Source: BMS3BBIN04 sp964552465
GTDB lineage: Bacteria; Electryoneota; Electryoneia; Electryoneales; Electryoneaceae
Assembly: GCA_964552465.1 (NCBI GenBank)
Contig: CAZKGR010000018.1
Coordinates: 7,416-71,415, forward strand
Length of the DNA: 64,000 nt
Direction: 5' to 3'
Shown here piece after piece: positions 1 to 9,031 of the stretch (its first letter is position 1; the number at the start of each line of letters is the position of its first letter). A program made the translations under genes and the position numbers. The notes beneath the pieces are model-generated. The model saw only the letters and a program-made list of their open reading frames with translations, made no database searches and was not told the DNA's origin.

Positions 1-1086
1 GGTAGTGGTGGCTGGTTACAGTTCCACATGGGGACGAACACCCATACACCGAGGTTGACACTGTGGGATGGAACCACTTACATCTGGGAAAATAACGAAA
101 GCTCGAACTTCATGGGTCCTGATGGCCTTGGACATCCGGCGCTTGAAGGGGTGTCTGAGCCTTATCTGGGCAACGGTACGAATCACGGTTACTTGTCGGA
201 TTACCCTCCCGAGGCTGCTCTAATTGTTGAGACTTCACTTGGAAACCCAACATATGCTGAATATGGATACGGCCAGGGTAACGTTGTAGTCACCACCATG
301 GTGATGGAATATCTGTATCACAACAACTACAACTCCGGCCAGATCTTGGTCAACACGATCAACTACATGGCTAACCGTCCTCCGAGTGGCCCGGTGCAGA
401 TCGAGATTATTCCCGACAATCCGCCTGTGTCAATTCCGCAGGGTGGCACTTTAACGTTCGGCGTGCACGTCACTTCCGAGTATCCACCGACTGTGCAGGC
501 GTGGTTCTGGACGGAGATCGAGTTCCCGAACGGCCAGATATTCGGACCGATGGCTCAGGCACGAACCAACGTTTACAACGGAATGGATCTCTGGGTGACA
601 AACCTCTCGCAGACCATGCCGATCAACACACCGGTTGGCGAATATCGGTACTACTTCCATGCCGGCCTGAATCTGGGTTACTCGTTACTGTACGACTACT
701 TCCGGTTTGATGTGACGCCGGCAGTCGCAGGCGCTGAGGGAGGATATGAATACACCATCACCGGCTTCGAGAAGTTGAACAACATCGCGGGCGAAGATGC
801 TGCGACAGTGATAGTGCCAACTGAGTTTGCGATGGCGGAAGTCTATCCGAACCCATTCAACCCGACGGCCAATGTGAGCATCACATTGCCGAATGCGACG
901 CAGTTGACCGTTGGCGTATACAACGTCATGGGCCAGCAGGTAGCCGAGCTGACCAATGGTCAGCACAGCGCCGGAATGCACAGCTTCGTGCTTGATGGCA
1001 GCAACCTGTCCAGCGGCGTGTACTTTGTGCGGGCACTGACCAGTGATGGCGATGCAGGCATGCAAAAAGTCATGTTGATGAAATGA
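1..1086 (+). CDS. Type IX-secreted protein, 3' part only
   Basis: The frame is open from base 1, so the gene begins outside the window; 361 codons are visible. The first ~125 residues resemble the end of a ThuA/GATase-like domain (GYGQGNVVVTT, then a helical stretch); this is a weak resemblance. A beta-sandwich of about 105 residues follows and resembles one in the sorting-domain protein at 4750-7308. From about residue 280 comes a type IX secretion C-terminal sorting domain with YPNPFNP, a VYNVMGQQV core and a QKVMLM end. The protein is therefore expected to be exported across the outer membrane and anchored or released. Its substrate or role cannot be told. Confidence 0.85.
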   Translation, partial: GSGGWLQFHMGTNTHTPRLTLWDGTTYIWENNESSNFMGPDGLGHPALEGVSEPYLGNGTNHGYLSDYPPEAALIVETSLGNPTYAEYGYGQGNVVVTTMVMEYLYHNNYNSGQILVNTINYMANRPPSGPVQIEIIPDNPPVSIPQGGTLTFGVHVTSEYPPTVQAWFWTEIEFPNGQIFGPMAQARTNVYNGMDLWVTNLSQTMPINTPVGEYRYYFHAGLNLGYSLLYDYFRFDVTPAVAGAEGGYEYTITGFEKLNNIAGEDAATVIVPTEFAMAEVYPNPFNPTANVSITLPNATQLTVGVYNVMGQQVAELTNGQHSAGMHSFVLDGSNLSSGVYFVRALTSDGDAGMQKVMLMK

Positions 1087-1087
1087 G

Positions 1088-1115
1088 ATGAGTCTGGAGA
1101 CTGGAGTAAGGAGCA
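1088..1115 (+). repeat. Heptameric GAG-core tandem repeat (4 units)
   Basis: One base after the stop codon there are four consecutive 7-bp units, ATGAGTC, TGGAGAC, TGGAGTA and AGGAGCA, all with GAG at positions 3-5. The same period and core recur at 18396-18432, 20051-20099 and (reverse strand) 20241-20282. Confidence 0.55.
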
Positions 1116-1119
1116 AAAC

Positions 1120-1152
1120 AACACAGCCACGGACGTTCATCCGTGGCTGTTC
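1120..1152. terminator. Bidirectional stem-loop between convergent genes
   Basis: A perfect 11-bp stem (1123-1133 with 1140-1150) and a 6-nt loop separate the sorting-domain gene on + from ysxC on -. T-tracts are weak on both sides. Confidence 0.6.
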
Positions 1153-1196
1153 TCTATACCTCAAACTGTGCTAAGGAGATGAGATACCGTAATTGA

Positions 1197-1790
1197 TTAA
1201 ACGTTTCCGGCTTGAAATACATCATCCGCCCACCAATGTTCGAGCGCTGCAGTCAGCTCGACAATTCCCTCACGCTTCGTAGCACTGACTGGGAATATTT
1301 GCACTTTATCACCTACTGAGTGTTGCACTTGCCGAATTATCTTTGTCCGCTCGCCCCGTTTTATCTTGTCAATCTTGGTGAGCACGATAGATGCACCCAC
1401 CCGCTCTTCGATGGCCCATTGCAGCATTTCGTTGTCGAGTTCGACCAGCCCGCGACGGCTGTCAACCAGGATTAGCAGCTGGCTCAAGTTGCCGTGTCCA
1501 ACCAGGAAATCGCTGACCATCTGACGCCATTTCGCACGCAGATCCTCACCGACCTTGGCGAATCCATACCCCGGCAAATCAACCAGATCCCAACGTTCGT
1601 TGACAAGGAAACGGTGCACGCCTCGTGTGCGTCCGGGTTGTTTCGAGGTTGCTGCCACCTTGCGGTTGAGTATCAGGTTGATCAATGTGGATTTTCCCAC
1701 ATTTGAGCGGCCCGCTACAGCAATCGCCGGACGGGGTGTGCCTTTGTAAACTGGGGGCAGCTTCTTGACTGTGTGTACGTGAAATGCCAT
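1197..1790 (-). CDS. ysxC: Ribosome biogenesis GTPase YsxC/EngB
   Basis: A 197-residue TRAFAC-class GTPase needed for late assembly of the large ribosomal subunit. Visible G motifs are GRSNVGKS (residues 27-34), DLPGYG (G3) and TKID (G4), with SATKREG as G5; length is normal for the family. The frame extends upstream to 1883, but that stretch contains the hairpin at 1831-1862 and has no homology. The start was therefore set at MAFHVHTVKK, the usual N-terminus of the family. No clear Shine-Dalgarno sequence precedes it. It lies downstream of hmgA on the same strand but is separated from it by the hairpin, so it may have its own promoter. Confidence 0.93.
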   Translation of the reverse strand: MAFHVHTVKKLPPVYKGTPRPAIAVAGRSNVGKSTLINLILNRKVAATSKQPGRTRGVHRFLVNERWDLVDLPGYGFAKVGEDLRAKWRQMVSDFLVGHGNLSQLLILVDSRRGLVELDNEMLQWAIEERVGASIVLTKIDKIKRGERTKIIRQVQHSVGDKVQIFPVSATKREGIVELTAALEHWWADDVFQAGNV

Positions 1791-1830
1791 GCGAGAAGGT
1801 AGTTGATTGGAATGCGCAGATCTAGACAAC

Positions 1831-1862
1831 GAGGGGACACTTACGGAGTAAGTGTCCCCCTC
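1831..1862 (-). terminator. Stem-loop after hmgA
   Basis: GGGGACACTTAC (1833-1844) pairs perfectly with GTAAGTGTCCCC (1848-1859) over a 3-nt loop, extended by GA/TC around a one-base bulge. It sits between the hmgA stop (1880) and the ysxC start (1790). No good T-tract follows on the minus strand, so it may be a mobile-type GGGGACAC hairpin rather than a true terminator. Confidence 0.5.
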
Positions 1863-1879
1863 AGCAATTACCTCGACAA

Positions 1880-3043
1880 TCAATCGTTATCGTTGCTCCA
1901 AGAACGCCCGTATTCCTTATCCTCAACCATTGTTACCGCTTTCGCAATGTTGATCGGATCGAATGTATCCAGCATGACTGCCAGCTCTTCCGTGCGTTCA
2001 ACACCGACACTGCCCTCGTACTTGCCTGGCTGAGGACCGTGTGGGTGTCCGGCGGGATGCAAAGTCATCGAACCCATCTCAATGCCCTTGCGACTCATGA
2101 ACTCGTCGTTCGCGTAGAAAAGCATCTCGTCGCTCATCACGTTCGAGTGGTTGTAAGGAGCCGGGATCGCCTGCGGGTGATAGTCGAACATGCGCGGCAC
2201 GAACGCGCACATGACAAAACGTTCGCACTCAAAACTCTGGTGAATCGGTGGTGGCAGATGCACACTGCCGGTAATCGGTTCAAAGTCCTTGATGTTGAAC
2301 GCCCACGGGTAATAATAACCGTCCCAGCCAACGACATCGAATGGGTGATTTCCCTGGATAGCCTCTGTCAGCACATTCTGCCGCTTGACTACCAGCTTGA
2401 ATTCGCCCTTTTCGTCATGAACAGGTAGCGAACTCGGACGACGAATATCACGTTCACAATACGGGCTGTGCTCAAGCAGTTGACCCTTATCGTTCTGGTA
2501 ACGTTTCGGATAACGGAAATAACCGGTTCCCTCGATCACCATGTATCGGTGTGGCCCTTTGCCCAGACGCATTCGATGTAGTATGCCTCGGTGAATCACC
2601 ACGTGATCGCCCTGATGATACGGCAGTTCGCCGTACACTGATTCCAGCACGCCTTCGCCTTCAGCGATGTAGATCAGCTCGTCGCTCTGACTGTTGCGGA
2701 AGAAGAAATCGTCAGTCTGATCCGGCTGGACGAAACTGACTGAGACATGGTTGTTAAACATCACCGGCACGCGGTTCAACACCGGACTGCCGCCCATCGG
2801 GAGGTCAAACAGACGGAAATGGCGCATCCGCAAATGTGCTTCAGGATCTGGTTCCCAATCGACAGTTTGTAGCTTGCGCTCACCGAGAATGTCAGTCGGC
2901 GGGTGCAAATGGTAGAGCAGGGAAGAGGCACCATCGAATCCGTATGTACCCATCAACTCTTCGTTGTGGATTCCACCGCCGGATTTTGGGAAGACGGTGT
3001 GACGTTTAGGCGGGATGTCGCCTAATGTGTGGTAGATCGGCAT
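1880..3043 (-). CDS. hmgA: Homogentisate 1,2-dioxygenase
   Basis: A 387-residue cupin-fold non-haem iron dioxygenase that opens the ring of homogentisate to maleylacetoacetate in tyrosine and phenylalanine catabolism. It begins with the family's PxYHTLGxIPxKRHT-like opening. The iron-site region near residues 328-337 carries HPAGHPHG, and SDEMLFY precedes it. Length suits the shorter prokaryotic form (about 380 rather than about 435 residues). It starts 31 bp downstream of hpd on the same strand, so the two catalyse consecutive steps in one operon. The next enzymes (maleylacetoacetate isomerase, fumarylacetoacetase) are not in the window. Confidence 0.93.
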   Translation of the reverse strand: MPIYHTLGDIPPKRHTVFPKSGGGIHNEELMGTYGFDGASSLLYHLHPPTDILGERKLQTVDWEPDPEAHLRMRHFRLFDLPMGGSPVLNRVPVMFNNHVSVSFVQPDQTDDFFFRNSQSDELIYIAEGEGVLESVYGELPYHQGDHVVIHRGILHRMRLGKGPHRYMVIEGTGYFRYPKRYQNDKGQLLEHSPYCERDIRRPSSLPVHDEKGEFKLVVKRQNVLTEAIQGNHPFDVVGWDGYYYPWAFNIKDFEPITGSVHLPPPIHQSFECERFVMCAFVPRMFDYHPQAIPAPYNHSNVMSDEMLFYANDEFMSRKGIEMGSMTLHPAGHPHGPQPGKYEGSVGVERTEELAVMLDTFDPINIAKAVTMVEDKEYGRSWSNDND

Positions 3044-3074
3044 TTTCTATTCCTGATGTGTTCACAGCTATAAA

Positions 3075-4163
3075 CTACAAGTTACCGCGACGACCCTGCT
3101 CGCGTTCAATCGACTCGAACAACGCTTTGAAATTCCCCTTGCCGAAGCCTGTAGCGCCCCGGCGCTGGATCACTTCGTAGAACAGTGTCGGACGGTCTTC
3201 CACCGGCTTGGTAAACAGTTGGAGTAAGTATCCCTTATCGTCACGGTCGACAAGCACTTTCAGCTCACGCAGCGCGCTGATGTCTTCTTCGATGACTCCA
3301 ACACGATCCTGCAGGTCATCATAGTATGAATTTGGAACTTCGAGGAACTCGACACCCATCTCCTTCATGGTAGAAATGGTGTCAATGATGTCGTCCGTGA
3401 GTAACGCAATATGCTGAACACCCGGGCCATTGTTGAACTCAACATATTCCTGAATCTGGCTTTTCTTCAAACCCGGCGCAGGTTCATTGATCGGCATCTT
3501 GATCCGGAAATTGTCCGACGCCATGACCGTGCTGCGCAGGGACGAGTGCTCAGTTGAAATGTCCTTATCATCGAATGTAATGAACGGCTCAAATCCCAGC
3601 ACTTGACGATACCAATCAACCCAGGTATTCATCTGCTGGTCTTCGACGTTGCCCACCATGTGGTCGAATGACCGCAATCCGTTCGCACGGCCCTTGATCT
3701 CCCACGGTTCGAAATTTGGCAGAAACAGCCCGTTGTAGTCGTCTGAGTTGATGAACGTGTGGACTACGTCGCCGTACGTGTGAATTGCTGCGCGGCGAAC
3801 ATCTCCATGCTTGTCAGACATTGTTTCAGGTTCACCCGCTGGCTTCGCGCCGCGCGATACAGCGGCTGCATGATCAGCATCCACATCGTTTACGCGAAAC
3901 GCGATATCGGTAACGCCGTCACCGTGTGTTTTCAGGAAATCCATCAACGGATCATCGCTGAAAATCGGAGTCGTCAGAATGACATGCGCGTTGCCCTGCC
4001 TGAGTAGGTAGGACGCTCGATCACGTTGCCCGGTTTCCGGACCGGCATAACCTACCTGGTCAAATCCAAACGCGTTCCGGTAATAATAGGATGCTTGCTT
4101 GGCATTTCCCACAGCGATTTCTACATGGTGAACGTGACTGATGGGAATGGGTGGCGCTTTCAT
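3075..4163 (-). CDS. hpd: 4-hydroxyphenylpyruvate dioxygenase
   Basis: A 362-residue vicinal-oxygen-chelate enzyme that converts 4-hydroxyphenylpyruvate to homogentisate. The expected 2-His-1-Glu iron ligands are visible: His168 (FDHMVGN), His251 (VQHIAL) and Glu330 (FYEVIQR). The signature C-terminal GATGFGKGNFKALFE is intact. It is the first gene of a two-gene operon with hmgA, 31 bp away. The 278-bp upstream region, shared with a divergent small gene at 4442, should hold the promoter, but no specific operator was recognised. Confidence 0.96.
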   Translation of the reverse strand: MKAPPIPISHVHHVEIAVGNAKQASYYYRNAFGFDQVGYAGPETGQRDRASYLLRQGNAHVILTTPIFSDDPLMDFLKTHGDGVTDIAFRVNDVDADHAAAVSRGAKPAGEPETMSDKHGDVRRAAIHTYGDVVHTFINSDDYNGLFLPNFEPWEIKGRANGLRSFDHMVGNVEDQQMNTWVDWYRQVLGFEPFITFDDKDISTEHSSLRSTVMASDNFRIKMPINEPAPGLKKSQIQEYVEFNNGPGVQHIALLTDDIIDTISTMKEMGVEFLEVPNSYYDDLQDRVGVIEEDISALRELKVLVDRDDKGYLLQLFTKPVEDRPTLFYEVIQRRGATGFGKGNFKALFESIEREQGRRGNL

Positions 4164-4441
4164 GTAATCACTCTCCTCGATTGTCTTCTAAAATCTGAGC
4201 TTCTGACGATGAGCCACAAAGTTAAGTGATCCTAACACTGAAGGCAAGCGCGAGATTGCGAACCGAGTTGTGGTGTGTTCTGAATGAACAAGTCATTTCA
4301 ATCAACGAATACTTATAATCAGAACTTAGGACTCTCATCGGAGCCGCGCAAGTTTGTTGGCTAATGATAGCATTACGCAGCGATAACTCAACATTACTCT
4401 TGTGTTGGGGAAGGACGATAGTGATCCGTGATGGGGGAAAA

Positions 4442-4660
4442 ATGAATAAACCAACTCAAGTCTTTCGTGTGTATCAGGATGGAGACAGGATTTGGTTGGT
4501 GCAATCGTTGGCAGGTCGAATACATGCCCGGTCACCATTCAAGGACACCGCCATTGACCTCGCGCGATTCGTTGCACGTCTACGGGCACCCAGTGATGTC
4601 CACATCCATTCAAAAAACGGCAATCCTCCGAAAATCATGTCGTATCGCAATGCGCGTTAG
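4442..4660 (+). CDS. Small DUF2188-like protein
   Basis: A 72-residue protein whose spacing fits the DUF2188 pattern: an N-terminal strand, W-x-V near residue 18, an R-x-x-F turn, a helix with A-x-x-x-A, then VHIH-x-K-x-G and a terminal SY. A purine-rich GGGGGA lies a few bases before this ATG, which decided the start over an upstream in-frame ATG at 4364. DUF2188 function is unknown. The gene stands alone, divergent from hpd and convergent with the sorting-domain gene at 4750. The family call rests on pattern only. Confidence 0.55.
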   Translation: MNKPTQVFRVYQDGDRIWLVQSLAGRIHARSPFKDTAIDLARFVARLRAPSDVHIHSKNGNPPKIMSYRNAR

Positions 4661-4689
4661 ATAGCAATTACATACCCGCGCCCGAATAA

Positions 4690-4722
4690 AAAAGAGCCGT
4701 CCGGAAATCCGGACGGCTCGTC
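4690..4722 (-). terminator. Rho-independent terminator
   Basis: A 12-bp GC-rich inverted repeat (4694-4705 with 4708-4719) is followed on the minus strand by TTTTTTATT. It ends the transcript of the sorting-domain gene at 4750-7308. Confidence 0.9.
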
Positions 4723-4749
4723 TGTATTGACAAAACAGCTATCTACAGA

Positions 4750-7308
4750 TTAACGGACAAGCATGACCTTCTGAACCTGGCTCAGGTGATCCGGAACCGT
4801 AGCGTGGATGAAGTACAAACCACTCGCCATGCCGCTCGCGTCAAAGGTCAAAGCGTGACGTCCGGCGTTCATCCGATCGTTCGCCAACACCGCGACCTGC
4901 TGGCCGAGGACGTTGAACACACTAACCGTCAGATCAGCCGCTTCCGGCAGACCAACATAGACAGTAGTGGATGGGTTGAACGGGTTCGGATATGCTGCTT
5001 CCAAAGCGTATTCCAATGGAATCGCGACCGCTTCCCCTTTATTGACTGGATCAAACGTCTCACCGCCAGTAATCCAATTACCATCACCACCAGCGAGCTG
5101 ACCAGTTTTGGTGAATGTGAAGGTGCCTTGCAGATAGTCAACCTGCGGATAGAATCCCACATGACCAATGAAAATGTACTCGCCAGCCGGCGCATTGCCT
5201 GGGACTGCGACCGAACGAGCAAGTGTCACATTATAGAACGGGCTGACGTTGAACGTCAGTGGTGCGGCCCATGGTCCATAATGAGTACCGTTCGGAAGAA
5301 GAGCTGTTTCCCAATAATCCACGCCGTTGTATGGCTGCGGAATAAAGGTCTGGATGTGTGTGTCGTAGGTGATTGTACCACCACCAGCCGGGAGCTCGGT
5401 CGAAGACGTCGGGGTCAAGGTAAGGGTCGCCGGAGCGTTATTACCGAGGCCACTCGTGTCAAACAGTAACATGAATCCGTTATCTGCGACATAAGCGGTG
5501 TTACCAAACACGCAAACGTTATTTGTTGTACCCGGTGTCAACGAATATCCAGCCTGAGTTGCGTTACTTGGATCTGTAACATCGTAAACATAGAATCCGT
5601 CGGTGTACTCAGCGACAAACAACCAGTTGTCAGCCAAAGCCAGCTGCTTTGCACGACCTGTAGCCACTATCTGAGAAACCAGAGTTGGACTTGCCGGATT
5701 CGACACATCGAGAACCGCTACACCCTGAGTGTCATCAGCGATGAAGGCTGTTGTGCCACTGAATTCAATACCGCCAGCATAACCTGGGGTATCGAGATTA
5801 CTCATCACTACCGGTGCTGATGGAGTGCTGATGTCAATGATGCTTATACCAGAGGCACCATCAGCGACCAACGCGTAGTTTCCGGAAATAACTACATCGC
5901 GGGCAAATCCAGGTGTATCAAACTCGATGACGAGCGAAGGACTCGTAGGAGTCGAAACGTCAACGATTACCAAGCCCAAACTCGCTGCAGATGCGTACAG
6001 ATAGTCGCCAGACTTGGCCACGTTGTAGCAAGACGATGTAGTGGTCACCGCGCCCTCTTCAACAGGAGCGGCTGGGTTCGCAATATCGACCACATGGATG
6101 CCATTCGCGCAAGACACATATGCGTAACTACCGTCGACAACTACATCTTCGGCATCGGCAAGGAGGTCAAGCGTACCAAGGACTGTCGGATTGGCCGGAT
6201 CAGTCACATCGGCAATTGTCAAGCCATCCCAACCCATTGCCATGTATGCTGTGTTGTTGACTTCGAAAGCGCCCATGGCATTGTCACTACCGCCAACGGC
6301 ACCAACCATGTCTATAGCATTATGCTCGTTGATGATCGCCATGTCTACAGTATGACTACCATAAGCGAAGAACTGTGGATCGGTGGTCAGCTGTTCGTAG
6401 CCAGCCATGTAAACATCGAAGTAATGGTCGCCTTCGACCAGGCCGCTGAAACTATAGCTGCCATCCTGGCCAGTAAGGTCCTGCGCTTCGCCACCATCCA
6501 ACTCAACAACCGCCATCCACATCGGCGTGCCAGTAATTGCGTGAGTAACTGTACCGTCGATAATGACTTCCGGGGAAGACAGGTAACGTGACTGGAAAAT
6601 CTCACTCGTGGAGTAGTTCTGCACGTATGCTACTACACCCAGATTGCCAAAAGTGTTGTTGTTCGGGATGTCGAAGGTGAAGTTGAAAACCAGCTGTTCG
6701 TTACCACCTGCGGACGTGAAGACCTGACCCTGATATCCGTAGGCCATGTCGAGCATGTTGTACTTGTAATCATCGATCCCGTTCGAGCCAGGCGGAACCA
6801 CTTGCATCTTGTCAACAAGCACGATATTGAAGCGCATGTCGCCCTGTGTAGCTTCAGCGCAGGTTAAAGTTGCCGTAACCGGCACATCTACGCCAGGTTC
6901 CGGCCACGCGTCAAACTCAATCTGGTACGGTGTGTACGTGCCGATGCGCGGAGTCACAAAAGGCAGCAGATTGTTCAATTGAGACTGATCGCCCCACAGA
7001 CCTTCACCCTGGAACCACGGGACGTAGTTCACGCCGTAATAAGTCCAGCGACCGGTGTTCTCAGGAACATTGCCCTGATAGTAGCCATCGCTACCACTCG
7101 GCCATGAAGTATGATAGCAGATATAAGCGATTTCGTCACGCGAGTAGTTGTTCAGCATGTTCTCAATGGGATCATGCTGACCAGCACATGGACCGCATCC
7201 TGTGTTTGTGAAGTACTCAACGAGAATCGTTTTCTCGAATGCTTGTGCGCCCACAACCATGGACAACAGCAGAGCTCCAATCAAAAGTAGGCTGAAATGC
7301 TTCATCAT
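4750..7308 (-). CDS. Type IX-secreted thioredoxin-like / LVIVD-repeat protein
   Basis: An 852-residue modular exported protein. Order: a signal peptide (1-23); a thioredoxin-like or Omp28-like domain with CGPC (Cys38, Cys41); a beta-sandwich; a carboxypeptidase-regulatory-like domain (near HAITGTPMW to YMAGYE); about seven LVIVD repeats (G-I-x-V-x-D-x-S-x-P-x-x-P), probably a beta-propeller; a beta-sandwich like that in the gene at 1-1086; and a type IX sorting domain with YPNPFNPST and QKVMLVR. The start was placed at the MMKHF pair, which directly follows GGAGAACG; upstream codons would precede the signal peptide. It is monocistronic with its own terminator. Its target is unknown; the CxxC could be redox-active outside the cell. 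Confidence 0.85.
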   Translation of the reverse strand: MMKHFSLLLIGALLLSMVVGAQAFEKTILVEYFTNTGCGPCAGQHDPIENMLNNYSRDEIAYICYHTSWPSGSDGYYQGNVPENTGRWTYYGVNYVPWFQGEGLWGDQSQLNNLLPFVTPRIGTYTPYQIEFDAWPEPGVDVPVTATLTCAEATQGDMRFNIVLVDKMQVVPPGSNGIDDYKYNMLDMAYGYQGQVFTSAGGNEQLVFNFTFDIPNNNTFGNLGVVAYVQNYSTSEIFQSRYLSSPEVIIDGTVTHAITGTPMWMAVVELDGGEAQDLTGQDGSYSFSGLVEGDHYFDVYMAGYEQLTTDPQFFAYGSHTVDMAIINEHNAIDMVGAVGGSDNAMGAFEVNNTAYMAMGWDGLTIADVTDPANPTVLGTLDLLADAEDVVVDGSYAYVSCANGIHVVDIANPAAPVEEGAVTTTSSCYNVAKSGDYLYASAASLGLVIVDVSTPTSPSLVIEFDTPGFARDVVISGNYALVADGASGISIIDISTPSAPVVMSNLDTPGYAGGIEFSGTTAFIADDTQGVAVLDVSNPASPTLVSQIVATGRAKQLALADNWLFVAEYTDGFYVYDVTDPSNATQAGYSLTPGTTNNVCVFGNTAYVADNGFMLLFDTSGLGNNAPATLTLTPTSSTELPAGGGTITYDTHIQTFIPQPYNGVDYWETALLPNGTHYGPWAAPLTFNVSPFYNVTLARSVAVPGNAPAGEYIFIGHVGFYPQVDYLQGTFTFTKTGQLAGGDGNWITGGETFDPVNKGEAVAIPLEYALEAAYPNPFNPSTTVYVGLPEAADLTVSVFNVLGQQVAVLANDRMNAGRHALTFDASGMASGLYFIHATVPDHLSQVQKVMLVR

Positions 7309-7563
7309 CGTTCTCCGTTCTGGTTGTACCTTCCCCAATATCGTTTCAACATCTTTGGTATTTTACAAGTCGCTATGCCTTAAAAAGCTGAATTTCACAA
7401 ATGGCAAACCGAAAGATAGTCTCCCGGTTCTACTCCCACCATAGCTAAACATAAATCAACTAAAATTGAGTGTTGTCTTTCCGCCAGATAACTCCGAGAG
7501 GCCTGGGGCAAAATAGAGCTTACAGGATTGCTCCGCGCCGTGCTGAAACCTACAATATGTTCC

Positions 7564-8142
7564 ATGAGTCGAATCCAACCTAAACCGTTATTCTCACTGT
7601 TGCACCAACCTCTTTTCAGGTGGAAACTGAAACGTATGCGAGGCGTGCATGGCCGAACTGAGTCGTCCGCCACAGATAGAGGAAGGATCATTCTGGTTAC
7701 AAGTAGCGATTCAAAACTCGCCACACAAGAGCTCCGGTTTGCCAGAGCTAACTTTTTTGGATCAGACTACCAGAACGTGCTCTGCATAACGCCACTGGTC
7801 GCGTGGAATGAACTGGATGACCTACCTGCCAACTGGACACCCCTTTCATACAGCATCGAGCAGATCACACGATTCGGGTTTCCAACACTATCGTTCACAA
7901 AACAGGTCGAGAGAAATAAAGCAGTGGTCAGTGTGTTGCTAAGTATCGAATCTGACCCGTTTTCGGAATTACTGTTCGTCCACACTCAATGTCCACAACG
8001 AGTTGCCTTCCATCAAGCAACCATGTACAACTACACAACATTGCTGGTATCGCCAAAGTCAACGAACGACCTGACATCCTCGCTGCACAACCTGTTCGCC
8101 ACTATCCAAACCTATCTGCCGCCTGACAAAGAACTCGTATAG
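7564..8142 (+). CDS. Hypothetical protein
   Basis: About 192 residues from ATG 7564; a TTG at 7528 is an alternative. A basic N-terminus is followed by alternating hydrophobic strands (RIILVTS, NVLCITPLV) and a late VVSVLLSIESDPFSELLFVHTQ stretch spaced like the Bacteroidetes DUF6913 type. That resemblance is weak and from memory. No signal peptide, membrane segment or catalytic motif is evident. It is isolated between two minus-strand units, and AT-rich DNA follows it. It could be real or a long chance frame; length and codon quality favour real. Confidence 0.45.
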   Translation: MSRIQPKPLFSLLHQPLFRWKLKRMRGVHGRTESSATDRGRIILVTSSDSKLATQELRFARANFFGSDYQNVLCITPLVAWNELDDLPANWTPLSYSIEQITRFGFPTLSFTKQVERNKAVVSVLLSIESDPFSELLFVHTQCPQRVAFHQATMYNYTTLLVSPKSTNDLTSSLHNLFATIQTYLPPDKELV

Positions 8143-8304
8143 CACTATCAATGTCTACTGAAATCCCAAAATCACTATATACGCTCAATAGACGAATCTG
8201 ATATTAATATCTAATATAAGTAATATTTTCATCAAATGCTACACTATTATTTCAATTATTTGAGTGACTGGAATCACACGAGAGTCGCGGTATCTCTCTC
8301 TGCT

Positions 8305-8345
8305 GCAAAAAATGAAAAGGGCACATGAGATTCATGTGCCCTGAA
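8305..8345 (-). terminator. Rho-independent terminator of the sigma-factor operon
   Basis: An 11-bp stem (8318-8328 with 8332-8342) with a 3-nt loop is followed on the minus strand by TTTTCATTTTTT. It lies downstream of the Spy-like gene. The rest of 8143-8422 is AT-rich and shows no gene. Confidence 0.85.
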
Positions 8346-8422
8346 TATCTGAATATATCGTAAGTTAGTTCGGTAAGACCACCTCGTCATGATGACTCAA
8401 CTACGTCGTGAATCGCAGTGAA

Positions 8423-9031
8423 TTACCTGCCTCGGCCTGGACGACCGGGCTCTGATCCCGGATCCCGCTCAGGTCCACCACGTTGACGGACTCCGGGACC
8501 TGGATTTTCATCCCATTTACCGCGGAATTGCCCTGGTGGACCCATGTCTCGTTGGATTTCCATCATCATCTCTCGCAGACGCTGGTGATATCGCATCTCA
8601 AACAGGTGTAACGCGGCCTGTTCCTGTTCGTTCAGCATGTCAGCGGAGTGGCGCACGAGCTCCTGATTCAACTCGAGCCGACGTTTTTCCAGTGCAAAGG
8701 TCTTGTCCAGCAGGTCAGCGTAGTTAACATTCTCGCCCCGCAATCCCTGCTCTATGATCTGATGAATATCGCGAATCTGCCGGTCGAGGGAATCGACTTC
8801 CGACAGATGGACTCGGTAACGTGGGAAAAATTCAGTGGCACGCTCCTCATCCAAGTGGAGCAGTTCAGTGAGCTTCCAGATGCGCATCATCTCAACGCGA
8901 CGACGCAATTCTTCCTGCCGTTCCACGTCCTCCATCGGGGGGCTGTCGGGCTGTGCGATAGCCACAGAGCCTAAGACGAAGAATGTTAGTAACGATGCAA
9001 CGACCGCTGTTTTGAGCTTGGATATATTCAT
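8423..9031 (-). CDS. Periplasmic Spy/CpxP-like protein
   Basis: 202 residues: a signal peptide ending near VAIAQ (about 27), then a charged all-helical body with repeated RR and EE patterns (ELRRRVEMMRIWKLTELLHLD; LDKTFALEKRRLELNQELV) like the LTxxQ/heavy-metal-sensor fold, and a Gly-Pro-Arg-rich tail. Such proteins act as periplasmic chaperones or stress sensors. Its start lies at the end of the anti-sigma gene (1-bp overlap), so it is the last member of a three-gene operon with an ECF sigma factor. It may be a co-sensor or an output of that system. Confidence 0.7.
   Translation of the reverse strand: MNISKLKTAVVASLLTFFVLGSVAIAQPDSPPMEDVERQEELRRRVEMMRIWKLTELLHLDEERATEFFPRYRVHLSEVDSLDRQIRDIHQIIEQGLRGENVNYADLLDKTFALEKRRLELNQELVRHSADMLNEQEQAALHLFEMRYHQRLREMMMEIQRDMGPPGQFRGKWDENPGPGVRQRGGPERDPGSEPGRPGRGR

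Noticed and set aside
4786..5469. A 227-codon plus-strand frame inside the LVIVD protein gene
   Set aside because: Antisense shadow of a well-supported gene, with no family resemblance.
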